Source of the DNA: Streptomyces sp. NBC_00459
Lineage (GTDB): Bacteria > Actinomycetota > Actinomycetes > Streptomycetales > Streptomycetaceae
Direction: 5' to 3'
Length of the DNA: 64,000 nt
Assembly: GCF_036013955.1 (NCBI RefSeq)
Contig: NZ_CP107903.1
Coordinates: 2,914,001-2,978,000 of the forward strand
The notes under the pieces are model-generated. The model did not search any database and was not told the origin of the DNA. It saw only the letters and a program-made list of their open reading frames with translations. Below, piece by piece: positions 26,601 to 34,303 of this stretch. Positions within the stretch are counted from its first letter, which is position 1. Every line of letters begins with the position of its first letter. A program made the position numbers and the translations under genes.

Positions 26601-26867
26601 GTCGCCGGCAGCGTCGACCTGGAGTCGATCAAGCTCGCGGCCAACTCGGTCAACGGTGACGTGTCGTTCGGCACCAACTGGACCGCGACCAACATCACCG
26701 CCGCGATCGGCATCCCCGACGTCAACAAGGACGGGGTGCCCGACATGTGGGCCCGCGACGGCGCTACCGGCAACATGAGGTTGTACAACCCGTCCACCAC
26801 CAACACCAACGCTCCCGTGAAGACGGTCCTGTCCGTCGACTGGAGCACCGTCAAGGCGTTCGGCTGA
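23658..26867 (+). CDS. Secreted FG-GAP/VCBS-repeat protein paired with the Rhs gene
   Basis: A 1069-residue exported protein. The GTG at 23658 is preferred because GGGAG lies about ten nt upstream and the product then begins with Arg residues followed by the hydrophobic helix LSITLGLVLAALTAALLPWW, a signal peptide or anchor. The middle region (about residues 350-540) looks like a DNRLRE-type beta-sandwich followed by Ig-like domains. The C-terminal third has FG-GAP/VCBS calcium-type repeats: IGDITGDKYPDIALRAG, ADMNKDNTPDLLW and PDVNKDGVPDMWARDG. Such proteins are large extracellular adhesins or envelope proteins. It is divergent from the Rhs gene; Streptomyces genomes often keep this pairing, which suggests a shared surface-display role (inference). 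A hairpin follows the stop. Confidence 0.75.
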   Translation: MPAPPRLLSPFVRTRTRLSITLGLVLAALTAALLPWWQPSAPTTAHGGSTDARQAATGPRDEAAATAEAKRTGKKVLVDTATTQTQLLWAMPNGKMRTQIDALPQRAKNAEGHWAPIDTALRRTENAGSLGIRPVNAAVPVRFASGTTTDRADRSYSRLPLAEGEAANETLLAEVDLGGHTISYTWPGVLPEPVLDGPRALYPEVFPGVDLLLVAREEGGFGQLLIVKNREAAQNKDLATVAYGVSSTTAVFRQDTKANVVRVLDKAGQELGSIPTPFAWDSSGRDSETPDAAPRTAVATSADVLKLSGLTGIEPGAKSAQLPVALDGDNTGDIRIGLKVAETGLLTLKDTKYPVFIDPPLNTGWLAWTVAYKKYPNSSFWNGTNFSSGTSDARVGYESDTGGLARSFWRMNFSSSYKGAKFDWASFKVKNNHSWSCTDRQMEFWLTGSISSGTTWNAQPSWSRVLHKKSFAHGWSTSCPDEYEAFTVTSAAQEGADKGWSNITFGMRATSESDTQTWRKFAATGATLTGEFNRAPNQPSSGTSSPGGACVAGPTNSVLIGRTTITLKAKGSDPDGTVPKLRFRFWKSTDTTKKEYVATADSTGYGQMVIQATDPLLSGITTNTLYKWDVRSEDSTYPAAGSASSYFPNGSEPCQITVDPTAPPQPDISSTVFTEASDDGKTWATVNFGKPGDFTFTAPGASKFRYAFEGQGYVDAPTPVNGKVTLTGVTPPHAGPVTINVYAYDSNGNQSIRGDYGFYLPPRDTSDGPMDTGGDNVADLLVLYADGKLKNCVGAPADPAAPGTGGELYNCLAASYVTAGKKIDPANHWIDAAGTPSLIAHYNDVYPGDGSTDLFAVTPDKQFWLYPGDGYGTFNVDQRMKIRLPSNAPAPSTWTQMKAIGDITGDKYPDIALRAGTAFWILSGYTGGSFQSAVLMEGTAWATTARDIVNIADMNKDNTPDLLWRNVSNGNMYVRHGKPGTVAGSVDLESIKLAANSVNGDVSFGTNWTATNITAAIGIPDVNKDGVPDMWARDGATGNMRLYNPSTTNTNAPVKTVLSVDWSTVKAFG

Positions 26868-26892
26868 TCCCGGCCGCCCGCTGACGCACACC

Positions 26893-26932
26893 GAGCCCCG
26901 GTCGCCTGCCTCGCAGCAGGCGACCGGGGCTC
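26893..26932 (+). terminator. 17-bp hairpin terminator of the FG-GAP gene
   Basis: GAGCCCCGGTCGCCTGC (26893-26909) pairs perfectly with 26916-26932 around a 6-nt loop, 25 nt after the stop codon. The stem is very stable and a short T-rich stretch follows. Confidence 0.8.
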
Positions 26933-26950
26933 ACCCCTTTCCGAATGCGG

Positions 26951-27480
26951 CTACGAGGCCGCCGCCCCGCCCTCCGCGATCGCCTCCGCCACCTCGGCGA
27001 CCCGCTCCCGCGCCTCGGCCGCGAAGCGCTCCCGGTCCAGGGCCTCGGCGATCTCCTCGTCCTGGATGAGTAAGTCCGATGTGCTGGTCAGCGGTCGTAA
27101 GCGGCCAGTGAGCGGGTGATCGGTGTTCCTGCCTGTCTGCCGGTTGTGCCAGATGGCGGTGGTCAAGGTGAGGATGCGTTGCCCGACGCGGGCCAGGACC
27201 TCGGCTGGGGTCCTGGCTCCGTTGCGTTCGAGGTCGAACTGGCCTTTGAGGGTGTCGTTGACCGACTCGATCAACTGCCGGATCGGCTTGAGCAGATGCT
27301 CGCCCGGCCGGGGCTTGAGGTTTCGGTAGCTGGGCCGCAGCAAGGGTCAGGCCGTGCTCGGCGATGAAGGCGTCCAGGTGCCTGGAGACGTAGCCCGTGT
27401 CACCGACGATCGTCTGCCCGGGGTGGGTGACCAGCAGGTCCTGGTCGCCCGTGAGCATGTCGGCCGCCGGTACTGCGACG
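26951..27480 (-). pseudogene. IS982-like transposase remnant, truncated and frameshifted
   Basis: Leftward translation shows MLTGDQDLLVTHPGQTIVGD then TGYVSRHLDAFIAEHGLTL in one frame (about 27470-27345). In another frame it continues LRPSYRNLKPRPGEHLLKPI and RQLIESVNDTLKGQFDLERN to the stop at 26951. These blocks run on directly in intact transposases of this type, so a frameshift lies near 27345. The N-terminal half of the transposase is missing. The last ~40 residues are Glu/Ala-rich and probably flanking sequence read in frame. No terminal inverted repeats were found. The family name is from motif memory; the pseudogene status is clear. Confidence 0.65.
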
Positions 27481-27653
27481 GCCCGATCACCGACGCCGAG
27501 GACGCGGTCGAGGTCGCCTACGAGCACGTAATCTCCGGGCCCGGCCGCAGCATCTGGGCGCACCGCGAGCACACCGATCTCGTCGACCTGATCGACCCCG
27601 ACGCCCCTGCGCATCCTGACCCATGCCTGGGCGAATCTGGAGCGCGGCGTCTG
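27440..27653 (+). pseudogene. Possible 3' fragment of an unrecognised gene
   Basis: On the plus strand a coding-like stretch reads GPITDAEDAVEVAYEHVI then SGPGRSIWAHREHTDLVDLI. After a one-base shift near 27598 it ends PTPLRILTHAWANLERGV and a TGA at 27651-27653. Codon usage looks Streptomyces-like and the restored frame ends naturally, but I do not recognise a family. It abuts the transposase remnant, so it may be a gene cut by the old insertion. Chance cannot be excluded. Confidence 0.25.
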
Positions 27654-27804
27654 ACCCCGGAACCGCCCGCCCCGCAACCCGTGGATACCGGGAGTGAGCT
27701 GTTCCAGGCCCCGGCCGGGAACTGTGCCCCGGTCAGGGCCGCTCCATGTCTTGATCGTCCGCCTCTCGGGCCGGCAGCGGGCCAGCTAACGATCACCGGA
27801 GACG

Positions 27805-27832
27805 AAAAAGGCCCCTCGTCTCCCGAGGGGCT
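27805..27832 (-). terminator. Rho-independent terminator downstream of the tRNA(CAU) gene
   Basis: Stem GCCCCTCG / CGAGGGGC (27811-27818 with 27824-27831), followed on the minus strand by five T residues (A run at 27805-27809). It lies about 50 nt past the 3' end of the leftward tRNA gene. Confidence 0.75.
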
Positions 27833-27880
27833 GACCACCCGTCCGCAGGTGAAAACGTTCCTGCACCAGTGACACCGAGG

Positions 27881-27954
27881 TGGGGCGGGTGGGACTCGAA
27901 CCCACGGCCGACGGATTATGAGTCCGCTGCTCTAACCGGCTGAGCTACCGCCCC
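27881..27954 (-). tRNA. tRNA with CAU anticodon (elongator Met or Ile2)
   Basis: A 74-nt cloverleaf on the minus strand. The acceptor stem GGGGCGG pairs with CCGCCCC, the D-arm is AGCTCAGCCGGTTAGAGC, and the anticodon loop contains CTCATAA. The T-arm is GGTTCGAGTCC and no CCA is encoded. The CAU anticodon fits either elongator tRNA-Met or lysidine-modified tRNA-Ile2. The initiator tRNA is excluded by the paired first base and lack of its three G-C anticodon-stem pairs. I cannot choose between Met and Ile2 by eye. Confidence 0.85.
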
Positions 27955-28088
27955 ATTACGGCGCGTCGCGCACATTTGTGCGCGCCGTCTGCCGCAGCAT
28001 AGCCGCTCATACGATCTCCTGCTTCGGATGGTCGACTTCGCATGACCATGAGGACCTCGGTGCGATGCGCACGGTTCCCCCGGGCATG

Positions 28089-28111
28089 AAAAAGGACCCC
28101 AACGGGGTCCT
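28089..28111 (-). terminator. Rho-independent terminator of the tandem tRNA-Asn genes
   Basis: AGGACCCC-AAC-GGGGTCCT (28093-28111), followed on the minus strand by a T run (28089-28093). It is positioned just after the second tRNA-Asn gene in the leftward direction. Confidence 0.8.
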
Positions 28112-28121
28112 CGTTCAAGCG

Positions 28122-28194
28122 CTCTCCCGACTGGACTCGAACCAGTAACCTGCCGGTTAACAGCCGGCTGCTCTGCCAATTGAGCTACGGAAGA
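28122..28194 (-). tRNA. tRNA-Asn (GUU), second copy in the leftward transcript
   Basis: A 73-nt cloverleaf on the minus strand. The acceptor TCTTCCG/CGGGAGA has one U-G pair, the D-arm is AGCTCAATTGGCAGAGC, the anticodon loop is CTGTTAA with anticodon GTT, and the T-arm contains GGTTCGAGTCC. CCA is not encoded. It differs from the neighbouring tRNA-Asn mainly in the acceptor and anticodon stems. Confidence 0.92.
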
Positions 28195-28200
28195 TCGAAG

Positions 28201-28273
28201 CTCCCCCGACTGGACTCGAACCAGTAACCTGCCGATTAACAGTCGGCTGCTCTGCCAATTGAGCTACAGGGGA
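28201..28273 (-). tRNA. tRNA-Asn (GUU), first copy in the leftward transcript
   Basis: A 73-nt cloverleaf on the minus strand, six bases upstream of the other tRNA-Asn. The acceptor is TCCCCTG/CGGGGGA with one wobble pair, the anticodon is GTT in CTGTTAA, and the D and T arms are identical to its neighbour. The pair was clearly produced by tandem duplication and is probably co-transcribed, ending at the terminator at 28089-28111. Confidence 0.92.
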
Positions 28274-28494
28274 TTGCCTCGTTGCATCGATCGTTACTCC
28301 CTGGGTATTCGCCAGGGGGCGTGCGGTCGCTGCGACACATACATTAGCGCAAGCAGGGGGGTGCTCCGCCAATCGGTTCCGTGTGGCTCGCGCGCGGCGC
28401 CCCTCGTTCGTCAGCCGTCGTCCGCCCGTCGCCCCACTCACCATCCGTCACTGATCACGCACCACTCGACACTCGTCAAGGAAAGGTGGCCGTC

Positions 28495-28800
28495 ATGCGC
28501 TACCGGCTCACGTTCGTCACCGGACTGGCCCTGGGTTACGTGCTGGGCACACGGGCCGGGCGCGAGCGCTACGAGCAGTTGAAGAAGTCGGCCCGTCGGA
28601 TCTCGCAGAACCCTGCCGTCCGCAACACCGCCGAGTCGGCCGCGTTGCAGGGGCGGGAGTTCGCCGGCAAGGCGTTCCACGTCGTGAGCGAGAAGGTCGG
28701 GGACCGGGTGCCCGACTCCGTGGCCGGCCGGGTGCGCTCCCTGCGTGAGCGCAACGCCACGGGAGGTGGCGAGGACGACTGGGGCACCAGTAACACCTGA
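28495..28800 (+). CDS. Small YtxH-like membrane-associated protein
   Basis: A 101-residue protein starting MRYRLTFVTGLALGYVLGTR, a single short hydrophobic helix with glycine spacing as in YtxH-type proteins. A basic amphipathic helix follows (AGRERYEQLKKSARRISQNP), then a charged tail. The AAGGAAAGG Shine-Dalgarno supports the ATG at 28495 over longer frames. YtxH-like proteins are stress-associated or of unknown function; a conserved small protein of this form is common in Streptomyces near the FGGY kinase. The likely location is the inner face of the membrane. No specific function is claimed. Confidence 0.75.
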   Translation: MRYRLTFVTGLALGYVLGTRAGRERYEQLKKSARRISQNPAVRNTAESAALQGREFAGKAFHVVSEKVGDRVPDSVAGRVRSLRERNATGGGEDDWGTSNT

Positions 28801-28941
28801 GCCGGTACCTGAGCGTCAGGGTGTCGGCATGGACACATCTGCGGCACCCGCACGCCCCTGGTCACCGACAACGCGCAGGTCACCGGCAACGGAGCATCGA
28901 CCCGGCGCGTTCACCTCTCCGCGTACGGCAGAATTTTCGAC

Positions 28942-30402
28942 ATGGGGATAGTCGCCGGGTTGGACAGTTCGCCCGATTTCACTCGTATCGTCGTCTGCGA
29001 CGCGGACACGGGGTCCGTGCTGCGGCAGGGCTATGCGCCACATCCGATGGAAGGCGTCGAGGGTGGGGGCGGCGGGCGGCCCTCCGATGTCGATCCGCAG
29101 GCCTGGCTGCTCTCCCTCGGTGAGGCGGCCGGCGGCGGACTGCTCGAAGGTGTGCAGGCCATCGGAGTGTCCGCGCAGCAGAACGCGCTCGTGCCGGTCG
29201 ACGCGCAGGGCAACACCGTACGGCCGGCGATGGTCGGCGGGGACAAGCGGGCGCAGGTAGCGGCGGCCGATCTGATCGACGCGCTCGGCGGGCGTGAGGC
29301 GTGGGCGCAGGCCGTGGGGTGTGTGCCGCAGGCCGCGCAGCCGGTGACCAAGCTGCGCTGGCTGGCGCGCAACGAGCCGGAGGCGGCGCAGCGGACCGCC
29401 GTGCTGATGCAGGCGCACGACTGGCTGGTGTGGCAGTTGCTCGGGCGGCCCGTGCGCCGGACCACCGACCGGGGCGGAGCCTCGGGGACCGGGTACTGGT
29501 CCGCCGCCATGGGGAACTATCGCGGCGATCTCGTCGAACTCGCGCTCGGGCGTCAGGCGATGCTGCCCGAGGTGCTCGGCCCGTCCGATGCCGCGGGTAC
29601 GACGCCCGAGGGGCTGCTCATCTCGGCCGGGACCGGGGAGACCATGGCCGCCGCCTTCGGGCTCGGGCTGGGGCTCGGGGACGTCGTGGTGTCGCTCGGG
29701 GCCTCCGGGTCCGTGATGGCCGTACATCCCGAGGCGCTCTTCGACTCGACCGGGATGATCACCTCGCTGGCCGACGCGACGGGGCTGCACCTGCCCGTCG
29801 TCACGACGCTGAACGCCGTACGGACCTTGCGGGGGACGGCCGAGCTGCTCGGGCTGACTGATCTGGAGAGCCTGTCCGACCTTGCGATGAAGTCGACCCC
29901 GGGCGCGCACGGGCTGGTCATGCTGCCCTATCTGGAGGGCGAGCGGACGCCCAATCTGCCGCACACCGCGGGGACGCTCGCCGGGCTGCGGCGGGAGTCC
30001 ATGAAGGCCGAGCATCTGGCGCGGGCCGCCTTCGAGGGGATGCTGTGCGGGCTCGCCGACGCGCTGGACGTGCTGCGGGGGCGGGGAGTCGACGTACAGC
30101 GCGTCTTCCTGCTCGGGTCCGCCGCCGAGCTGCCCGCCGTGCAGGCCGCGGCGCCGCCGTTGTTCGGGGCGCAGGTCGTCGTACCGCAGCCCGCCGACTA
30201 CGCGGCCATCGGCGCCGCGCGGCAGGCCGCCTGGGCGCTCGGGGTGTCGCAGGGCACGCTCGACCCCCGTACCCCGCCGGCCTGGCAGGGGGCCGCCGCG
30301 CAGGTGCTGGAGCCCGGTGAGGAGCTGGCGGTGGGGCAGGCGGTGCGGCAGCAGTACGTGTCCGTGCGGGAGCAGACGCATCCCGGGGCATTTCGGAGCT
30401 GA
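28942..30402 (+). CDS. FGGY-family carbohydrate kinase (xylulokinase-like)
   Basis: A 486-residue protein of the FGGY sugar kinase family, ATP-dependent phosphorylation of a pentulose or related sugar. The N-terminal phosphate-1 region reads GIVAGLDSSPDFTRIVVCD, an unusual variant of the normal DIGTTSxK-type motif. Other recognisable parts are QQNALVPVDAQGN, DWLVWQLLGRP, the phosphate-2 region VVVSLGASGSVMAV and the late FEGMLCGLADALDVLRGRG helix. S. coelicolor has a comparable kinase at the same position relative to its ABC exporter pair and hrdA. No sugar transporter is adjacent, so the substrate is not inferred beyond xylulose-like. Confidence 0.8.
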   Translation: MGIVAGLDSSPDFTRIVVCDADTGSVLRQGYAPHPMEGVEGGGGGRPSDVDPQAWLLSLGEAAGGGLLEGVQAIGVSAQQNALVPVDAQGNTVRPAMVGGDKRAQVAAADLIDALGGREAWAQAVGCVPQAAQPVTKLRWLARNEPEAAQRTAVLMQAHDWLVWQLLGRPVRRTTDRGGASGTGYWSAAMGNYRGDLVELALGRQAMLPEVLGPSDAAGTTPEGLLISAGTGETMAAAFGLGLGLGDVVVSLGASGSVMAVHPEALFDSTGMITSLADATGLHLPVVTTLNAVRTLRGTAELLGLTDLESLSDLAMKSTPGAHGLVMLPYLEGERTPNLPHTAGTLAGLRRESMKAEHLARAAFEGMLCGLADALDVLRGRGVDVQRVFLLGSAAELPAVQAAAPPLFGAQVVVPQPADYAAIGAARQAAWALGVSQGTLDPRTPPAWQGAAAQVLEPGEELAVGQAVRQQYVSVREQTHPGAFRS

Positions 30403-30481
30403 GGGGCGGGGGGCGTTTCTCGCGCCGGAGGTTCTTGGTCCGCTGTTGGATTAATCGGTTGAAGTAACACGGGTGGAGTGT

Positions 30482-30517
30482 CGGACGATGGGTGCGTGGG
30501 GCACTCCCCATCGTCCG
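30482..30517 (+). promoter_or_regulatory. 11-bp inverted repeat upstream of the ABC exporter operon
   Basis: CGGACGATGGG (30482-30492) is perfectly mirrored by CCCATCGTCCG (30507-30517), 35 nt upstream of the exporter start and 80 nt after the kinase stop. It could be an operator for the exporter or a terminator for the kinase. No T run follows, which slightly favours the first. Confidence 0.4.
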
Positions 30518-30551
30518 TCACGGACAAACCGCCGACTCCGAGAGATTCAGC

Positions 30552-32285
30552 GTGCTCATACAACTTCTGCGCACCTACCTGAAGCCCTACAAGAAACCCA
30601 TCGGCCTGCTCGTGCTGCTCCAGCTCCTGCAGACCTGCGCCACCCTCTACCTGCCCACGCTCAACGCGGACATCATCGACAAGGGCGTGGTGAAGGGCGA
30701 CACCGGCTACATCCTGCTCTTCGGCACCGTGATGATCGGCATCTCGCTGGTGCAGGTCGTCTGCAACATCGGTGCCGTGTACTACGGCGCCCGTACGGCG
30801 TCGGCGCTCGGCCGGGACGTGCGTGCCGCCGTCTTCGACCGTGTGCAGTCGTTCTCGGCGCGCGAGGTCGGGCAGTTCGGCGCGCCCTCGCTGATCACGC
30901 GTACGACCAATGACGTCCAGCAGGTGCAGTTGCTCGCGCTGATGACGTTCACGCTGATGGTGTCGGCGCCCATCATGTGCGTGGGCGGGATCGTGCTCGC
31001 GCTGGGCCTGGATGTGCCGCTGTCGGGTGTGCTGGTCGCCGTCGTGCCGGTGCTGGGCATCTGCGTCACGTTGATCGTGCGGCGGCTGCGGCCGCTGTTC
31101 CGGACGATGCAGGTACGGCTCGACACCGTCAACCGGGTGCTGCGCGAGCAGATCACCGGCAACCGGGTCATCCGCGCCTTCGTGCGGGACGAGTACGAGA
31201 AGGACCGGTTCGGGAAGGCCAACCACGAGCTGACCGAGGTGTCGCTGAGCACCGGGCGGCTGCTCGCGCTGATGTTCCCGATCGTCATGACCGTCGTCAA
31301 TGTCTCGTCCATCGCCGTGGTGTGGTTCGGTGCTCATCGCATCGACAGCGGCGGGATGGAGATCGGCGCGCTGACCGCGTTCCTCGCCTATCTGATGCAG
31401 ATCGTCATGTCCGTGATGATGGCCACCTTCATGTTCATGATGGTGCCGCGCGCGGAGGTGTGCGCCGAGCGCATCGAGGAGGTCCTCGGGACGTCGAGCA
31501 GTGTGGTGCCGCCCTCCGCTCCCGTCGTCGAACTGCGGCGGCACGGGCATCTGGAGATCCGGGGGGCCGGGTTCCGCTATCCGGGCGCCGAGGAGCCGGT
31601 GCTCAAGGCCGTCGACCTGGTGGCGAGGCCCGGTGAGGTGACCGCCGTGATCGGGTCCACGGGCAGCGGTAAGTCGACGCTGCTGGGGCTCGTACCGCGG
31701 CTGTTCGACGCGACCGACGGAGAGGTGCTCGTCGACGGCGTGGACGTGGCCACCGTGGAGCCGAAGTTGCTGGCCAGGACGGTGGGGCTGGTGCCGCAGA
31801 AGCCGTATCTGTTCGCGGGGACCGTGGCGAGCAATCTGCGCTACGGCAATCCTGACGCCACGGACGAGGAGCTCTGGCGCGCTCTGGAGGTTGCTCAGGG
31901 CAAGGGGTTCGTCGAGCGGCTGGAGGGCGGGCTCGACGCGCCGATCGCGCAGGGCGGTACGAATGTGTCGGGCGGTCAGCGGCAGCGGCTCGCGATCGCG
32001 CGGACGCTGGTGCAGCGGCCCGAGATCTACCTCTTCGACGACTCCTTCTCCGCGCTCGACTACGCCACGGACGCGGCCCTGCGGACGGCGCTCGCGCGCG
32101 AGACCGCCGAGGCGACCGTCGTGATCGTCGCGCAGCGGGTGTCCACGATCAGGGAGGCCGACCGGATCATCGTCCTCGACGAGGGCCGGGTCGTCGGCAC
32201 CGGCAGCCACCACGAGCTGATGGCGGACAACGAGACCTATCGGGAGATCGTGCTCTCCCAGCTCACGGAAGCGGAGGCTGCCTGA
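30552..32285 (+). CDS. ABC exporter half-transporter with degenerate ATP site
   Basis: A 577-residue type-IV ABC exporter subunit with six N-terminal membrane helices then an ATPase domain: Walker A GSTGSGKST, signature VSGGQRQRLAIA, Walker B IYLFDDSFSALD. The residue after Walker B is Asp instead of the catalytic Glu, so this subunit contributes the degenerate site, while its signature is canonical. This is the pattern of heterodimeric exporters such as TM287/TM288. The GTG at 30552 is chosen because the first helix begins there (LIQLLRTYLKPYKKP). The stop overlaps the next start (TGATG, 32283-32287). It probably exports a drug or lipid; S. coelicolor keeps a similar pair near hrdA. Confidence 0.88.
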   Translation: MLIQLLRTYLKPYKKPIGLLVLLQLLQTCATLYLPTLNADIIDKGVVKGDTGYILLFGTVMIGISLVQVVCNIGAVYYGARTASALGRDVRAAVFDRVQSFSAREVGQFGAPSLITRTTNDVQQVQLLALMTFTLMVSAPIMCVGGIVLALGLDVPLSGVLVAVVPVLGICVTLIVRRLRPLFRTMQVRLDTVNRVLREQITGNRVIRAFVRDEYEKDRFGKANHELTEVSLSTGRLLALMFPIVMTVVNVSSIAVVWFGAHRIDSGGMEIGALTAFLAYLMQIVMSVMMATFMFMMVPRAEVCAERIEEVLGTSSSVVPPSAPVVELRRHGHLEIRGAGFRYPGAEEPVLKAVDLVARPGEVTAVIGSTGSGKSTLLGLVPRLFDATDGEVLVDGVDVATVEPKLLARTVGLVPQKPYLFAGTVASNLRYGNPDATDEELWRALEVAQGKGFVERLEGGLDAPIAQGGTNVSGGQRQRLAIARTLVQRPEIYLFDDSFSALDYATDAALRTALARETAEATVVIVAQRVSTIREADRIIVLDEGRVVGTGSHHELMADNETYREIVLSQLTEAEAA

Positions 32286-34219
32286 TGGCCGGGCCCATGG
32301 GGCGCATGATGGCCGGAGGCGGCCCCGACCAGCACTCGCTGGACTTCAAGGTGTCGGGCAAACGGCTCCTCGCCCAGTTCAGGCCCGAACGGGCCACGAT
32401 GTACGTGATGCTGCTCACGGTGTTCGTGAGCGTGGGCCTGTCGGTGGTGGGCCCGAAGATCCTGGGGCGGGCGACCGACCTGGTCTTCTCCGGCATCATC
32501 GGACGGCAGTTCGAGAGCGGCAGTACGAAGGCCGAGGTTCTCGCGTCCATGCGGGAGCGCGGCGAGGGCGGCATGGCCGACATGCTCTCCGGTACGGACT
32601 TCACTCCGGGCAAGGGGATCGACTTCGACGCGGTGGGCGAGGTGCTGGGGCTCGCCCTGGTGGTGTTCGTGTTCGCCGGGCTGCTGATGCTGGTCGCCAC
32701 GCGGCTGGTGAACCGGGCGGTCAACCGGACCGTGTACCGGATGCGCGAGGACCTCCAGGCGAAGCTGTCGCGGCTGCCCCTGTCGTACTTCGACAAGCGG
32801 CAGCGCGGTGAGGTGCTCAGCCGCGCGACGAACGACATCGACAACATCGGGCAGACGCTCCAGCAGTCGATGGGGCAGCTCATCAACTCGTTGCTGACGA
32901 TCATCGGCGTGCTGGCGATGATGTTCTGGGTGTCCTGGCTGCTGGCGCTGGTCGCGCTGGTGACCGTACCGATGTCGTTCTTCATCGCCACGCGTGTCGG
33001 CAAGCGGTCGCAGCCGCACTTCGTCCAGCAGTGGCGGACCACCGGCAAGCTGAACGCCCACATCGAGGAGATGTACACCGGGCACAACCTCGTGAAGGTG
33101 TTCGGGCGGCAGGACGAGTCGGCGCAGCAGTTCGCCGAGCAGAACGACGCCCTGTACGAGGCCGGGTTCAAGGCCCAGTTCAACAGTGGCATCATGCAGC
33201 CGCTGATGATGTTCGTGTCGAACCTCAACTACGTGCTGGTGGCCGTGGTGGGGGGACTGCGGGTCGCTTCGGGCGCGCTGTCGATCGGTGATGTGCAGGC
33301 CTTCATCCAGTACTCGCGGCAGTTCTCGATGCCGCTGACGCAGGTCGCGTCGATGGCGAACCTGGTGCAGTCGGGTGTGGCTTCGGCCGAGCGGGTCTTC
33401 GAACTGCTGGACGCGGAGGAGCAGCAGGCCGATCCGGTGCCGGGGGTACGGCCCGAGGAGCTGCGGGGGCTGGTCTCGCTGGAGCACGTGTCGTTCCGGT
33501 ACGAGCCGGAGAAGCCGCTGATCGAGGACCTGTCGCTGGCGGTGGAGCCCGGGCACACGGTCGCGATCGTCGGGCCCACGGGGGCGGGGAAGACCACTCT
33601 GGTCAATCTGCTGATGCGGTTCTACGAGGTCTCCGGGGGGCGGATCACCCTCGACGGGGTGGACATCGCCGCCATGTCCCGGGACGAACTCCGGGCCGGT
33701 ATCGGGATGGTGCTCCAGGACACCTGGCTGTTCGGCGGGACCATCGCGGAGAACATCGCGTACGGGGCCGCGCGTGAGCGTGAGGTGACGCGCGGGGAGA
33801 TCGAGGAGGCGGCGCGGGCCGCGCACGCGGACCGGTTCATCCGTACGTTGCCGGACGGGTACGACACCGTGATCGACGACGAGGGGACGGGGGTCAGCGC
33901 GGGTGAGAAGCAACTCATCACGATCGCGCGGGCGTTCCTGTCCGATCCGGTGATCCTGGTGCTGGACGAGGCGACGAGTTCCGTGGACACCCGGACCGAG
34001 GTTCTCATCCAGAAGGCGATGGCCAAACTGGCGCACGGGCGAACGTCGTTCGTGATCGCGCACAGGCTGTCGACGATCCGCGACGCGGACACGATCCTGG
34101 TGATGGAGAACGGCTCGATCGTGGAACAGGGCGCGCACGGGGATCTGTTGGAGGCGGACGGCGCCTACGCGCGGTTGTACAAGGCGCAGTTCGCGGAGGC
34201 GGTGGCCGAGGTGGATTAG
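32285..34219 (+). CDS. ABC exporter half-transporter with consensus ATP site
   Basis: A 644-residue partner of the upstream gene. A hydrophilic N-terminal extension precedes six membrane helices. An insertion of about 70 residues between helices 1 and 2 (positions 65-120, containing ESGSTKAEVLASMRERGEG) is typical of this subunit. The ATPase domain has Walker A GPTGAGKTT, signature VSAGEKQLITIA (G-to-A change in LSGGQ) and Walker B VILVLDEATSSVD with catalytic Glu. Its degenerate signature and intact catalytic Glu are the mirror image of the first subunit, so one of two ATP sites is fully active in the heterodimer. A strong bidirectional hairpin follows at 34248-34286. Confidence 0.9.
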   Translation: MAGPMGRMMAGGGPDQHSLDFKVSGKRLLAQFRPERATMYVMLLTVFVSVGLSVVGPKILGRATDLVFSGIIGRQFESGSTKAEVLASMRERGEGGMADMLSGTDFTPGKGIDFDAVGEVLGLALVVFVFAGLLMLVATRLVNRAVNRTVYRMREDLQAKLSRLPLSYFDKRQRGEVLSRATNDIDNIGQTLQQSMGQLINSLLTIIGVLAMMFWVSWLLALVALVTVPMSFFIATRVGKRSQPHFVQQWRTTGKLNAHIEEMYTGHNLVKVFGRQDESAQQFAEQNDALYEAGFKAQFNSGIMQPLMMFVSNLNYVLVAVVGGLRVASGALSIGDVQAFIQYSRQFSMPLTQVASMANLVQSGVASAERVFELLDAEEQQADPVPGVRPEELRGLVSLEHVSFRYEPEKPLIEDLSLAVEPGHTVAIVGPTGAGKTTLVNLLMRFYEVSGGRITLDGVDIAAMSRDELRAGIGMVLQDTWLFGGTIAENIAYGAAREREVTRGEIEEAARAAHADRFIRTLPDGYDTVIDDEGTGVSAGEKQLITIARAFLSDPVILVLDEATSSVDTRTEVLIQKAMAKLAHGRTSFVIAHRLSTIRDADTILVMENGSIVEQGAHGDLLEADGAYARLYKAQFAEAVAEVD

Positions 34220-34247
34220 CGGGGCAACGGAGTAGCGAGGTAGCGGG

Positions 34248-34286
34248 GATCCCCAAGGGGGCTGGTTTTCAGCCCCCTTGGGGATT
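34248..34286. terminator. Bidirectional hairpin between the ABC exporter and hrdA
   Basis: ATCCCCAAGGGGGCTG and its reverse complement form a 16-bp stem (34249-34264 with 34270-34285) around a GTTTT loop. It separates two convergent genes and can terminate both. Confidence 0.85.
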
Positions 34287-34303
34287 CTGGGTAGGTGGGG
34301 AGT

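Noticed and set aside
23538..26891. A 1117-codon frame opposite the FG-GAP gene
   Set aside because: Low-complexity GC-driven shadow with no ribosome site or motif.
27881..27954. Initiator tRNA-Met
   Set aside because: The first acceptor base pair is a normal G-C and the anticodon stem lacks the three consecutive G-C pairs of initiators.
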